NCBI RefSeq assembly: GCF_900116545.1
Contig: NZ_FPCK01000002.1
Location: 434,001-498,000 of the forward strand
Origin: Devosia crocina
Lineage (GTDB): Bacteria > Pseudomonadota > Alphaproteobacteria > Rhizobiales > Devosiaceae
Length of the DNA stretch: 64,000 nt
Direction of reading: 5' to 3'
This document shows, piece after piece, positions 1 to 7,660 of this stretch. Within the stretch, counting starts at the first letter, position 1. The number at the start of each line of letters is the position of its first letter. The position numbers were made by a program, and so were the translations under genes. Below the pieces are notes generated by a model. That model had not been told where the DNA came from and made no database searches. It saw nothing but the letters and a program-made list of their open reading frames with translations.

Positions 1-345
1 AAGCACAAGATCGAGCGCCCTCGCATGTGCGGCGATAAACAGGTCGTTCGGTCCGATGACGCGCCCCGTGCGCGAAAGCGCCCAGCGTATCGAAGCATAG
101 TGCTCGTCCGCCGGCGCGTCGAATGGCACGATGTCAATGGCGTTGAGGATCAGATCGAGATTGGTGGCGAGTTTGACCGAAGGATTTTTTTCGAGCCCAA
201 ACCGCAGCTCCGACGCTGTAACGATGCTAATGCAAACACGGTCGGTGCCATAAGCGAAGAGTTTATCCCTGACCGGTCCCGAGTGCGGTTCCTTGACTAG
301 AGCCGAAGCGATATTGGTGTCCAGCATCGCCTTGAGAAGGCTCAA
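1..345 (-). CDS. PIN-domain toxin, VapC-like (3' end cut by window edge)
   Basis: This is a PIN-domain ribonuclease of the VapC/FitB kind, probably the toxin half of a type II toxin-antitoxin pair, cleaving RNA in the cytoplasm. The visible part begins around MLDTN and contains the acidic PIN positions: Asp in LDTN, Glu in ASELRFG and Asp in PNDLFIAAHA. The C-terminus lies outside the window. I place the start at a TTG at 345 because it supplies the first beta strand (LSLLKAMLDTN) and overlaps the antitoxin stop as TTGA. An ATG at 327 is the alternative. The antitoxin-then-toxin order with overlap is typical of vapBC operons. The target RNA cannot be inferred. Confidence 0.8.
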   Translation of the reverse strand, partial: MSLLKAMLDTNIASALVKEPHSGPVRDKLFAYGTDRVCISIVTASELRFGLEKNPSVKLATNLDLILNAIDIVPFDAPADEHYASIRWALSRTGRVIGPNDLFIAAHARALDLVL

Positions 346-608
346 AGCTCAATATCTCGCAGCGGTCCGAGATCGCTGTCGTCGATATCGGGCCATTCCT
401 CCTCGCAAAGCGGCACCATCTGCGCGAGCGCTTCTTCGAGCGTGAGCCTGCGCTTGACCGGCTCGAACGTCAATCGATCGCCATCCTGCTGCACCAGGAG
501 CTTGCCCTTCGGGAGTTTAAATCCCTCGGGCAGCTGAAAAGTCTGCCGGCCGTCCTCGGTATGCTTGATCTCGACTACGGCGGCTTTGATGGTCTTGATC
601 TCGTTCAC
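342..608 (-). CDS. VapB-like antitoxin (88 aa)
   Basis: Small protein directly upstream of, and overlapping by 4 bp, the PIN-domain toxin gene, so it is most likely the cognate antitoxin. The N-terminal half (VVEIKHTEDGRQTFQLPEGF) resembles a swapped-hairpin AbrB/VapB DNA-binding domain. The C-terminal half is acidic (EEEWPDIDDSDLG), as expected for the toxin-wrapping tail. I chose a GTG start at 608 because an AGGAGG ribosome binding site ends 5 nt before it. A longer reading from an ATG at 632 would place that site inside the coding region. Autoregulation of the pair is usual for the family but no operator was identified here. Confidence 0.72.
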   Translation of the reverse strand: MNEIKTIKAAVVEIKHTEDGRQTFQLPEGFKLPKGKLLVQQDGDRLTFEPVKRRLTLEEALAQMVPLCEEEWPDIDDSDLGPLRDIEL

Positions 609-676
609 GGGCGCCTCCTCTTGGCGGCTCATGTCTGCAACATAAGCCCGAACCGCGCCCGCAACAACTCCGCCCG

Positions 677-1318
677 CTATTGGGCCGCTTCGTCCCAGAT
701 GTTCTCTGCCGCATGCAGGCTCATCTTCCGGTCGACGAAATGGGCAATGACGCCCTGCGGCGGCGGCCAATTTATCACTCTTTGCCGCGGCGTACCTTCA
801 ACGAGGTGCCAGAGCACGCGCAGCACGCCGCCATGGGCGACCACGACTGCATGGTGGGTCAGCTCACGGGCGAAATCGAGCAGGCGCCCGGCTACGTCGT
901 CGTAGTTCTCGCCCCCCTTGGGACGAAAATGCCAGTAGCTCTCGTTGCGTTCGCCGGGTGCGAGCGCCGCGTTTTCGCGCGAGATTTCGGCATGCAGCCG
1001 GCCTTCGAATTCGCCGAAGGAGATCTCGATCAGCCGCGGATCATGGATCACAGGCGGCAGATCGATGTCGAAAGCCGCGCGCATGCGGTCCATGGTTTCC
1101 GCCGCACGGCTGAGGGGCGAAGCGAACCAGTTCAGGCTCGCCGGGTTCGTCCCGTTTTCTTCCAGCAATCGCCGAAGCAGAACGCCATTGGCGTCTGCCT
1201 GCTTCTGGCCCCGCTTATTGAGCGGAATGTCCCTGCTCCCCTGATAGCGATGTTCGGCATTCCAGTCGGTTTCGCCGTGTCGGGCGAAGTAGAAGTCCGG
1301 CCAATCAGGGGTCGTCAT
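677..1318 (-). CDS. Histidine phosphatase family protein (phosphoglycerate mutase-like)
   Basis: 213-residue member of the histidine phosphatase superfamily, branch 1. The N-terminal RHGETDWN motif carries the catalytic phospho-acceptor histidine and arginine, and the second catalytic histidine is in VVVAHGGVLR near residue 165. The family includes cofactor-dependent phosphoglycerate mutases and broad phosphatases such as GpmB and CobC. The sequence here does not settle the substrate. No signal peptide is present, so it should be cytoplasmic. The ATG at 1318 is used; an in-frame GTG two codons upstream is possible. It sits just downstream of fabI on the same strand and may be co-transcribed with it. 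Confidence 0.85.
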   Translation of the reverse strand: MTTPDWPDFYFARHGETDWNAEHRYQGSRDIPLNKRGQKQADANGVLLRRLLEENGTNPASLNWFASPLSRAAETMDRMRAAFDIDLPPVIHDPRLIEISFGEFEGRLHAEISRENAALAPGERNESYWHFRPKGGENYDDVAGRLLDFARELTHHAVVVAHGGVLRVLWHLVEGTPRQRVINWPPPQGVIAHFVDRKMSLHAAENIWDEAAQ

Positions 1319-1373
1319 GGTCACTCACGCGCCGTCCGGCGCGGCCTTTTGCAGAATCGGTGCAGGACGGGCG

Positions 1374-2180
1374 TTATTCGCCAGCTTCGGTCGCATCGTC
1401 GAGCAATTTCATGCCCACGACATTGAACCCGGCATCGACATAGTGGATCTCGCCGGAAACCCCTGCTGCCAGATCGGACAGGAGATAAGTCGCAGCGCCG
1501 CCGACATCGTCGATATCGACATTCTTGCGCAGGGCCGAATTGGCCTCCTGCCAGTGCAGCATGTCCCTCAGGCCCGAAATGCCGGATGCGGCGAGCGTCT
1601 TGATGGCACCGGCCGAGATGGCATTGACGCGAATGCCTTTCTTGCCAAGATCGACGGCGAGATAGCGCACCGATGCTTCGAGCGCGGCCTTGGCAACGCC
1701 CATGACATTGTAGTTCGGCACATATTTGACGGCGCCATAATAGGTCAGGGTCAGAAGCGCCCCGCCCGGGTTCATCAGCGGCTCGGCGCGCTTGGCAACA
1801 GCGGTAAACGAATAAACCGAGATATCCATGGTCAGCGCGAAATTATCGCGGCTCGTTTCGATATAGCGCCCCTCAAGCTCTTCCTTGTTGGAAAAGCCGA
1901 TGGCGTGCACGACGAAGTCGAGGCTCCCCCACTTGTCCTTGATCTGGGCAAAGGTTTCGTCCATCGCCGCTTCGTTGGACACGTCGCATTCAACGAGAAA
2001 ATCGGAGCCGACTTCGGCCGCCAGCGGTTCGACGCGGCGCTTGAGCGCTTCGCCCTGATAGGAGAAGGCGAGCTCGGCGCCCTGTGCGTGCAACTGCTTG
2101 GCAATGCCCCAGGCGATCGAGCGGTTGTTCGCCAGGCCCATGATCAGACCGCGCTTGCCTGCCATCAATCCAGTGGACAT
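1374..2180 (-). CDS. fabI: Enoyl-[acyl-carrier-protein] reductase, NADH (FabI)
   Basis: FabI catalyses the last reduction of each fatty acid elongation cycle, converting trans-2-enoyl-ACP to acyl-ACP with NADH. The 268-residue length matches the family. The N-terminus has the FabI nucleotide-binding signature [16 protein letters not shown], in place of the GxxxGxG of ordinary short-chain dehydrogenases, and the active site Tyr-x6-Lys appears as YNVMGVAK. The ATG at 2180 follows an AAGGA ribosome binding site in AAGGAAAAGCAGAA and gives the typical [11 protein letters not shown]-terminus. This is the triclosan-target class of enoyl reductase. The divergent neighbour at 2284 is a flavin dehydrogenase with no obvious link to fatty acid synthesis. 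Confidence 0.96.
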   Translation of the reverse strand: MSTGLMAGKRGLIMGLANNRSIAWGIAKQLHAQGAELAFSYQGEALKRRVEPLAAEVGSDFLVECDVSNEAAMDETFAQIKDKWGSLDFVVHAIGFSNKEELEGRYIETSRDNFALTMDISVYSFTAVAKRAEPLMNPGGALLTLTYYGAVKYVPNYNVMGVAKAALEASVRYLAVDLGKKGIRVNAISAGAIKTLAASGISGLRDMLHWQEANSALRKNVDIDDVGGAATYLLSDLAAGVSGEIHYVDAGFNVVGMKLLDDATEAGE

Positions 2181-2283
2181 TTCTGCTTTTCCTTGTCTGG
2201 AGTCGTTTGCTCGCTTGTGGCACATGCAGGCCAGCACGGGCAAGTTGCAAGCCTTGTTCCGCCAGCAGTTTCCGGGGTTAATC

Positions 2284-3699
2284 ATGCCGCTTTCCGCCGC
2301 CGAAGCCGTCTCCGCCCTTGCCGCCATTGCCGGCAGCGAGGCCGTGATCGCAGACACTTCCCGCATGGGCGCCTATCTCAACGAGCCTCGAAAGCGCTTT
2401 CACCAGACCGCTGCCGCCGTCGTCCTGCCCGCCGGGGTCGAAACGCTGCAAGCGATCGTGCGCTGGGCCAACGAGAACCGCGTCGGCCTCATTCCTCAAG
2501 GCGGCAATACCGGCCTTGTGGGCGCACAGGTGCCGCTGACCGGCACCGAAGTCATCGTCAGCCTTTCCCGATTTGATCGTATCCGCGCCATCGACACCGC
2601 AGCCGGAGTGATGACGGCTGAGGCCGGCGTCATCCTTGAAAACGCCCATCGTGCAGCCGAAGCGCAAGGCGCCATGTTCCCGCTCTGGCTTGCTTCGCAG
2701 GGCTCGGCCCGTATCGGCGGCGTTCTGTCGTCCAATGCCGGTGGCGTTAATGTCCTCGCCTATGGCAATGCGCGCGAACTGACCATGGGCGTCGAGGCCG
2801 TGCTTGCCGATGGCCGGCTTTATCGAGGGCTCAATGCCCTCAAGAAGGACAATACCGGCTACGACCTCAAAGACCTCCTTGTCGGGGCCGAAGGCACGCT
2901 CGCCATCATCACAGCGGCCAGCCTTAAAATCTTCCCCCTGCCCGAGGATCACGAAACGGCTCTCGTCAATGTCGCCTCTCCCGAGGCTGCACTCGAGCTG
3001 TTCCAGTTCATGCGCCAGCGCGCCGGCAGCCGCCTCAACGCCTTCGAGCTCATCCCCGCCATAGGCCTCGAGTTCCAGCTCCGCCATGGCATGCTCGATG
3101 CCGATCCCACCGCCAGCCCCTCGCCCTGGTATGCGCTGATCGAGCTGACGCGCATGGCCGGCACCGCTCCCGGCGCCTTGCAGCAGGCGCTCGAAACCGC
3201 GTTGGAAGGAGGGCTTGCGAGCGATGCCGTGATCGCCGAAAGCCTCGCCGATCGCACGCGCATGTGGGCGTTCCGCGAACAGATGAGCGAGTGCCAGTCC
3301 AAGGAAGGGGCATCGATCAAGCATGACGTATCCGTGCCCATCGCCGCCATTCCGCGCCTCATAGCCGAAGGCAGCGCCGCTGCCGAGCGGCTGTCCCCCG
3401 GTATCCGTCCCGTGCCGTTCGGGCACATGGGGGATGGCAATATCCACTTCAATTTCTCCCAGCCACCGGGCGCCGACGCCAGGAGTTTCATGGCTCGATA
3501 TGACGAGGCGATCCACACCGCGATCTACGATGTCGTACTCAGGCTCGGCGGTTCCGTCTCGGCCGAACACGGCATCGGCCAGCTCAAGGTCGATCTCCTC
3601 AGGCAGGTAAAAGACCCGGTCGCCCTCGACATGATGCGCGCGATCAAGACCGCGCTCGATCCCAACGGGATTTTGAACCCAGGCAAGATGCTGGCCTGA
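2284..3699 (+). CDS. FAD-linked 2-hydroxyacid dehydrogenase (VAO family, D-lactate/D-2-hydroxyglutarate type)
   Basis: 471-residue cytoplasmic flavoprotein of the vanillyl-alcohol oxidase fold. The FAD pyrophosphate region is visible as [14 protein letters not shown], followed by [18 protein letters not shown]. The C-terminal half has the substrate and metal segment [12 protein letters not shown] and the [10 protein letters not shown] motif shared by D-2-hydroxyglutarate dehydrogenase, D-lactate dehydrogenase (Dld) and GlcD. It therefore most likely oxidises a D-2-hydroxy acid, passing electrons to a quinone, cytochrome or ETF. The exact substrate cannot be called. The start at 2284 gives a family-length product; longer readings overlap fabI. 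ETF-ubiquinone oxidoreductase elsewhere in the window is a possible electron sink, but that is inference. Confidence 0.88.
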   Translation: MPLSAAEAVSALAAIAGSEAVIADTSRMGAYLNEPRKRFHQTAAAVVLPAGVETLQAIVRWANENRVGLIPQGGNTGLVGAQVPLTGTEVIVSLSRFDRIRAIDTAAGVMTAEAGVILENAHRAAEAQGAMFPLWLASQGSARIGGVLSSNAGGVNVLAYGNARELTMGVEAVLADGRLYRGLNALKKDNTGYDLKDLLVGAEGTLAIITAASLKIFPLPEDHETALVNVASPEAALELFQFMRQRAGSRLNAFELIPAIGLEFQLRHGMLDADPTASPSPWYALIELTRMAGTAPGALQQALETALEGGLASDAVIAESLADRTRMWAFREQMSECQSKEGASIKHDVSVPIAAIPRLIAEGSAAAERLSPGIRPVPFGHMGDGNIHFNFSQPPGADARSFMARYDEAIHTAIYDVVLRLGGSVSAEHGIGQLKVDLLRQVKDPVALDMMRAIKTALDPNGILNPGKMLA

Positions 3700-3779
3700 T
3701 CCTCTCGAATTCGGCATGTGCCCCAGTCACCCCCGTGTGCGTTCTTGCGCCGGAGGTGCCCAGAGCCCATCTCTCATCC

Positions 3780-4337
3780 ATGCTTCTCGACATCAGCTTT
3801 CTCGACGACGCGACGCGTCCACCCATCCCCCGGCTCGAAGGCCTGACCCCGGCCCAGCGCGCGGCCGGCGATCACCTGCGCATGATCCACGATCATCTGC
3901 GCGACAACATGAAGACGCTCGGCAGCCTCCTGCAACGCGCCCGGCACGGCCAGGCCAGCGCCGAAGAAATCACGGCCGAAACCGCTGACATGGCGATGAT
4001 CGCCAACTACCGGCGCTTCGGCAATCTTTGCGGCCGGCATTGCGCCATCGTCCACCAGCACCATTCGATCGAAGACTATCACCTCTTCCCCGTACTTGCC
4101 GCCCAAGGCCCACAATTTCAGGCAATCGCCGAACGGCTCGGGGCCGAGCACGTCGTTATCCACGAATTGCTGGAACGCCTCGTCGCTGCCCTCGGAACGC
4201 TCGCCGCAGACCCCAGCGAGCCTCACTTCGAAACCGCGCGAGACCTCTATCAAGCCCTCGAACGCGTGCTGCTCTCTCACCTCGGCTGGGAGGAAGACGC
4301 GATGGGCGATGCATTGGGTTATTTCGGGATCATGTAA
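3780..4337 (+). CDS. Hemerythrin domain-containing protein
   Basis: 185-residue four-helix hemerythrin-like protein. Candidate di-iron ligands are spaced along the helices: HLRMIHDHL, CAIVHQHHSIEDYHLFP, GAEHVVIHELLERL and the C-terminal SHLGWEEDAM. Such proteins bind oxygen, nitric oxide or iron, or sense redox state; some help repair iron-sulfur clusters. There is no signal peptide, so it is cytoplasmic. The start at 3780 was chosen over an upstream in-frame ATG at 3735 because the domain begins soon after it. It runs toward the SRAP gene and is separated from it by a long inverted repeat. Its specific role is unknown. Confidence 0.85.
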   Translation: MLLDISFLDDATRPPIPRLEGLTPAQRAAGDHLRMIHDHLRDNMKTLGSLLQRARHGQASAEEITAETADMAMIANYRRFGNLCGRHCAIVHQHHSIEDYHLFPVLAAQGPQFQAIAERLGAEHVVIHELLERLVAALGTLAADPSEPHFETARDLYQALERVLLSHLGWEEDAMGDALGYFGIM

Positions 4338-4340
4338 GAA

Positions 4341-4462
4341 CCCCCTCACCCGTCTCGGGCTGAGCCCGATCCACCCTCTCCCCAAGCGGGAGAGGAATGG
4401 TGGCCCCCTCTTGTTCTTCTCCCTCTCGGGGAGAAGGTGGCGCACAGCGCCGGATGAGGGGG
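4341..4462. repeat. Long imperfect inverted repeat between convergent genes
   Basis: About 122 bp that begins CCCCCTCACCCG and ends with the complementary CCGGATGAGGGGG. Internal arms are CCACCCTCTCCCC and GGGGAGAAGGTGG. It fills the whole gap between the hemerythrin stop and the convergent SRAP stop. The motif CCCTCTCCCC...GGGGAGA is typical of RIME-like intergenic repeats of rhizobia and relatives. As RNA it would fold into a long hairpin and could act as a bidirectional terminator. A related shorter element lies at 42771-42796. Confidence 0.75.
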
Positions 4463-4464
4463 AC

Positions 4465-5208
4465 CTAGAACAAATCCATCTGCCCACCGCCGCCCGCGAC
4501 CTTTTTGGGCTTGGCCACCACCGGCTCGGGCTTTTCCACCGTCACCGCCTCGATCAACCCCGGATCATCGTCCCGCGCCGAATTGACGCGCGTCGACACC
4601 GGGTGAAACCGCAACACCCCATCCTCGAGCGGCAGCGTCATCTGCGCTGCCTCCTCAGCCCGCACCTCCCGCACATTGAGCCAGGCGTCGATCTGCCGCT
4701 CGTCCATCAGAATCGCCGGCATCCGGTCATGGATCACCGACAGCTGTTGATTGGCCGCAACTGTGATGGTTGCAACGCTGTCGATCTCCTCCCCTTCCGG
4801 TCCGCTCCAGGTGGCATAAAGGCCTGCCAGCGCCATGGGCCGACCATCGGCGCGCGTGAAGTAATAAGGCTGCTTTTTCTTGTCCGGCCCCGTGTGCCAT
4901 TCGTAATATCCGCTTGCCGGCACGACGCACCGCCCATGCTTGAGCGGATCGCGAAACGCCGCCTTTTCGCGCATGGTTTCGGCCCGTGCATTGACAAGGA
5001 GCGGAAATTCGCGCGGATCCTTGACCCAGCGCGGGACCAATCCCCAGCGCGCGAAATGCCCTTCGCGCCGCCCGCCTTCTTCCCAGATCGCCGCGATCGG
5101 CTGGGTCGGCGCGATATTGTAGCGCGGCACCATGTCGAGCCCCTTGAGAAGGCGAAAGAGCTCGACCATCATTTCCGGCGGCAGCGTCGCCGCATAGCGT
5201 CCACACAT
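4465..5208 (-). CDS. SRAP (SOS response-associated peptidase) family abasic-site protein, YedK/HMCES-like
   Basis: 247-residue SRAP protein. YedK/HMCES proteins form a covalent thiazolidine crosslink with abasic sites in single-stranded DNA through the N-terminal cysteine, protecting replication forks. The invariant elements are present: Cys2 exposed after Met removal (MCGRYAA), the Asn of VNARAETM, the Glu of VPASGYYEWH, and the His of VIHDRMPAILM. The C-terminal extension is short and proline/lysine-rich (KPKKVAGGGGQMDLF). No LexA box was seen in the 60 bp upstream, so SOS control is not supported here. It diverges from the Nudix hydrolase at 5273. Confidence 0.92.
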   Translation of the reverse strand: MCGRYAATLPPEMMVELFRLLKGLDMVPRYNIAPTQPIAAIWEEGGRREGHFARWGLVPRWVKDPREFPLLVNARAETMREKAAFRDPLKHGRCVVPASGYYEWHTGPDKKKQPYYFTRADGRPMALAGLYATWSGPEGEEIDSVATITVAANQQLSVIHDRMPAILMDERQIDAWLNVREVRAEEAAQMTLPLEDGVLRFHPVSTRVNSARDDDPGLIEAVTVEKPEPVVAKPKKVAGGGGQMDLF

Positions 5209-5272
5209 GACGTGTCTCCTTTACCTCTGTCGAGGTAATGTGTCGGCAAGCGAATCGCAAACCGTCCGGGCC

Positions 5273-5674
5273 ATGACCGATCTTCCCAACGCCGCCAGCG
5301 TCGGCATCATACGCCACGGCAAGATCCTGCTGATCAAGCGCGCGCTGGCGCCCTATCAGAATCTGTGGACCTTTCCGGGCGGCCGCATGGAGCCGAACGA
5401 AACCATCGAGCAATGCGCCATTCGCGAGGTGCAGGAAGAACTCGGCCTGACGGTGCGCAATCCGCGCCATGTCGTCACCCAATCGCTCGGGCGCGACGGC
5501 ACCTACCGGCTCGCTGTTTATACCACCACCGACTATGTCGGCACGGTCAAGCCATCGAGCGAAGTCCTCGACCACAAATGGATCGATCCCGGCACGCTGA
5601 TCGCGCTGCGCACCACGTCCCGCCTAGATGATGTGATCCGCGAGTGCTTCAAGGTTCTGGGACAAACTTGGTAA
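5273..5674 (+). CDS. NUDIX hydrolase
   Basis: 133-residue Nudix pyrophosphohydrolase. The Nudix box GX5EX7REUXEEXGU is complete and begins GRMEPNETIEQCAIREVQEE, followed by LGL. Members hydrolyse nucleoside diphosphates linked to another moiety, such as NADH, ADP-ribose or oxidised nucleotides, and the substrate here is not determinable. I chose the ATG at 5273 because the residues between an upstream ATG at 5207 and this point look non-coding and overlap the SRAP promoter. The next gene begins only 9 nt downstream, so the two are probably co-transcribed. Confidence 0.88.
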   Translation: MTDLPNAASVGIIRHGKILLIKRALAPYQNLWTFPGGRMEPNETIEQCAIREVQEELGLTVRNPRHVVTQSLGRDGTYRLAVYTTTDYVGTVKPSSEVLDHKWIDPGTLIALRTTSRLDDVIRECFKVLGQTW

Positions 5675-5683
5675 GGTGATCGC

Positions 5684-6046
5684 ATGACCCCTCGCCTGCC
5701 GCTCCTTTTCGCCCTCATGCTGCTTGCCACCCCGGCCCTTGCCATAGATCCGCCCTATCAGCGGCAGATGGAGCGGCTCGCCGAGGTCATGGGCAGCCTC
5801 TATTATCTTCAGCCCCTGTGCAAAACCGGTTCCGAGGATTGGCGCGCGCAGATGTCCGAGCTCATCGCGCTCGACGAGCCCGAGGAAGACCGCCGCCAGC
5901 GCCTCGCCGGGGCCTTCAACACCGGCTACACCGGCTATGCCCGCATGCACACCCATTGCACGCCCGCCTCGCGTGAAGCGCTGACGCGCCTCCTGGGGGA
6001 AGCACTGCAATTGGCTCGCTCCATACATACGCGGTTTGCCGAATAG
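5684..6046 (+). CDS. TIGR02301-type exported alphaproteobacterial protein
   Basis: 120-residue protein with a clear signal peptide (about residues 1-20, ending ...TPALA) and a small all-helical mature part containing two cysteines (LQPLCKTG and MHTHCTPAS) that may form a periplasmic disulfide. The YLQPLC element and overall length match the TIGR02301 family, which is restricted to alphaproteobacteria and has no known function. It lies 9 nt after the Nudix gene and 96 bp before another small conserved gene, an arrangement suggesting one transcript. Confidence 0.75.
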   Translation: MTPRLPLLFALMLLATPALAIDPPYQRQMERLAEVMGSLYYLQPLCKTGSEDWRAQMSELIALDEPEEDRRQRLAGAFNTGYTGYARMHTHCTPASREALTRLLGEALQLARSIHTRFAE

Positions 6047-6142
6047 GCTTTGTCCGCGATTTCTGCAATTGCGTACTTCCCGTTAACCTTCGGGTTACTT
6101 CTGCCGCGCCAAACCCCTTCGGTGCGTGCTAACGGACGTCTT

Positions 6143-6421
6143 ATGAGCACCACCAAGTCTATCTTTTCGCCAACTCTTGGACGCGGCCCTTCGGATCAGG
6201 GACAGGTCGAGCGGCAGATCGCCCTCGAATATCTTGCCGAAGCCTGGAACAGCGCTGAAGAAGATGGCCTCGAAAAAGCCGCCCTGGCTCATGCTGCCCT
6301 CTTTGCGGCCCTTGCCACCTTCGTCAATCTGCATGGCGATGAAGCCACCGCGGACCTGATCGCCCAACTCCCCGACCGCATCCGCACCGGCGAATATAAT
6401 CTCGATCGCGTGCTGCAGTAG
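6143..6421 (+). CDS. Conserved small protein of unknown function (92 aa)
   Basis: Predicted cytoplasmic, largely helical 92-residue protein with no membrane segment or signal. It starts at an ATG at 6143, because the preceding in-frame residues from 6050 read like intergenic sequence. I do not recognise a named domain. The pattern of acidic and leucine-rich helices (EYLAEAWNSAEEDGLEKAAL) suggests a small helical bundle. It follows the TIGR02301 gene on the same strand with about 100 bp between them, so it may have its own promoter. It is followed by a 244 bp intergenic stretch in which I see no recognisable feature. Confidence 0.65.
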   Translation: MSTTKSIFSPTLGRGPSDQGQVERQIALEYLAEAWNSAEEDGLEKAALAHAALFAALATFVNLHGDEATADLIAQLPDRIRTGEYNLDRVLQ

Positions 6422-6665
6422 CCTCAAGCTAGGCTTGGGGTAGGACCGTTCACGACTCCATTGCGGCTACAGGAAACCTCGAGCGAGCCACCTGAACCCG
6501 ACATTCGCCGCTGCGCGGCGGCCAGGGTCACTTCTCGGTGGAAATCAACACGCCGAATGATGTGGCGACAATAGTCCGGTGAACCCAGCTCGGATTGAGT
6601 AGGCGGCGACGCCAAGGTCCGTGATCCCGTAAGCGTCAAACCATAAATGGTTTAAAGGGGGTGTC

Positions 6666-7148
6666 ATGAACTTGCGCAGGTTGGCCGGAGGTGGGTTAGC
6701 GCTCTTGATCTCTGCCGGTGTGGCAGGCGGATACTTTTATTGGGTCCATGAGGAGCCACGCGCAGCCGGTCCACTCGCGCAGGCTCTTGTTGAGCGCTTC
6801 GACCCAGACGAGCGTCGGCCAGACCTGAATGATCTTTTCGCTGCCTATGTCGATCCCGCCCTGCCACTCACCGAGCAGCAGACGATCTTGCAGGCGAACG
6901 GGTTTGATTGCTTTATCAGCCAGGATCGGGTCAACAGCAGCGCCTACCTGTCCTGTCGCAGGCCCATAGAAGGCCGCCGGTATTGCGACCGGCACTTCTA
7001 CTTCAATTATCAGACTGCCGCCGGCGAAACCATCGAGCGCCTGACGACGGTGCAGACCACTGCCACGCGGGATGCGATTTTTGGTCGCTGTCCCTACGAG
7101 CCGTTTCCGGCTGACGAGGACGTTCTACTCTTTCCTCACGATGGGTGA
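6666..7148 (+). CDS. Unknown membrane-anchored or exported protein (160 aa)
   Basis: 160-residue protein with one N-terminal hydrophobic segment (about residues 7-27) followed by a soluble domain, so it is probably inner-membrane anchored facing the periplasm. The soluble part has four cysteines (FDCF, LSCRR, YCDRH, GRCPY) that could form two disulfides. I do not recognise the family. It immediately abuts the broken dihydroorotase relic on the opposite strand, at the point where the rest of that gene would have been, so it may have arrived when that gene was destroyed. The gene looks intact; expression is unknown. Confidence 0.6.
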   Translation: MNLRRLAGGGLALLISAGVAGGYFYWVHEEPRAAGPLAQALVERFDPDERRPDLNDLFAAYVDPALPLTEQQTILQANGFDCFISQDRVNSSAYLSCRRPIEGRRYCDRHFYFNYQTAAGETIERLTTVQTTATRDAIFGRCPYEPFPADEDVLLFPHDG

Positions 7149-7149
7149 T

Positions 7150-7544
7150 GTCTGGCAGCGCCTGCTCGTCCGGCCGACCTGGACCTGCAAAGCGGCCCGG
7201 CAGCGAGCCGGTGGACGCGCCCATCAACACCTTGGTCGCCGCGGCTCGTCGTCAGCGGATTGGTGTTGGGCATTTTGAACACACCGATGGCACCCCCATC
7301 ACCGCGCCGAGCGAGCCGCGTTCGAGATCTCCTTGTGCGTCAGGCCGGGCTCGCGAAAATGCACCTGCGTGTCGATCACGCCCGGCAGGATATGCAGCCC
7401 CTTGCAATCGACGACTTGGGCAGCATCACCGGCGATGGTGCCGATGGCGGCGATACGGCCACCGCGCACCGCGATATCGGCCAAGCCCTCCCCGTCATGG
7501 TTGACCACCGTGGCGTTCTTGAAAATCGTATCATACTGCGCCAT
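7150..7544 (-). pseudogene. Decayed dihydroorotase-like gene (N-terminal remnant, frameshifted and deleted)
   Basis: Reading from an ATG at 7544 gives a good amidohydrolase N-terminus: GGRIAAIGTI, then the metal-binding and substrate region GVIDTQVHFREPGLTHKE. The frame then shifts at about 7310, so the expected DLE.GS.. is read as ISNAARSAR and stops. In other frames the family continues as GVFKMPNTNPLTT and, after an internal gap, TKVLMGASTGSL near 7215. All sequence after that is missing. A normal enzyme is roughly 430-450 residues. The relic cannot encode a functional hydrolase. The genome presumably has another pyrC, which the window cannot show. Confidence 0.85.
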
Positions 7545-7620
7545 GTCTGCGGTCTCCGGTGGGGGCTGTCGCACCCGGTTCCAAGAGCGAGCGGGTCCGC
7601 CTGCCCATCCCGTCCGGATC

Positions 7621-7640
7621 ATTCCTGCAAAAGCGGGGAT
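7621..7640. repeat. Short palindromic repeat (ATTCCTGC-aaaa-GCGGGGAT)
   Basis: A 20 bp hairpin-forming element with 8 bp arms (two G-U pairs) and an AAAA loop, resembling the widespread ATTCCCGCgaaaGCGGGAAT intergenic repeat of many proteobacteria. It lies in the leader 20 bp before the ygfZ start, between ygfZ and the decayed dihydroorotase. It may influence translation or simply mark past insertion at this junction. Confidence 0.5.
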
Positions 7641-7660
7641 CCTTGTTTCTGGAGTGCCTG

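Noticed and set aside
2278..3717. Long minus-strand reading frame opposite the flavin dehydrogenase
   Set aside because: It is antisense to a clearly recognisable FAD enzyme, and long antisense frames are common in GC-rich genomes.
6083..6098. TTAA...TTAC pair upstream of the 92-aa gene resembling a CtrA box
   Set aside because: The spacer is 8 bp, not 7, and the second half-site is imperfect, so it does not meet the CtrA consensus.
6424..6639. Minus-strand reading frame of 71 codons in the 244 bp gap before 6666
   Set aside because: No ribosome binding site, no recognisable domain, and no support for a gene. It might be a decayed mobile-element fragment, but I cannot show this.
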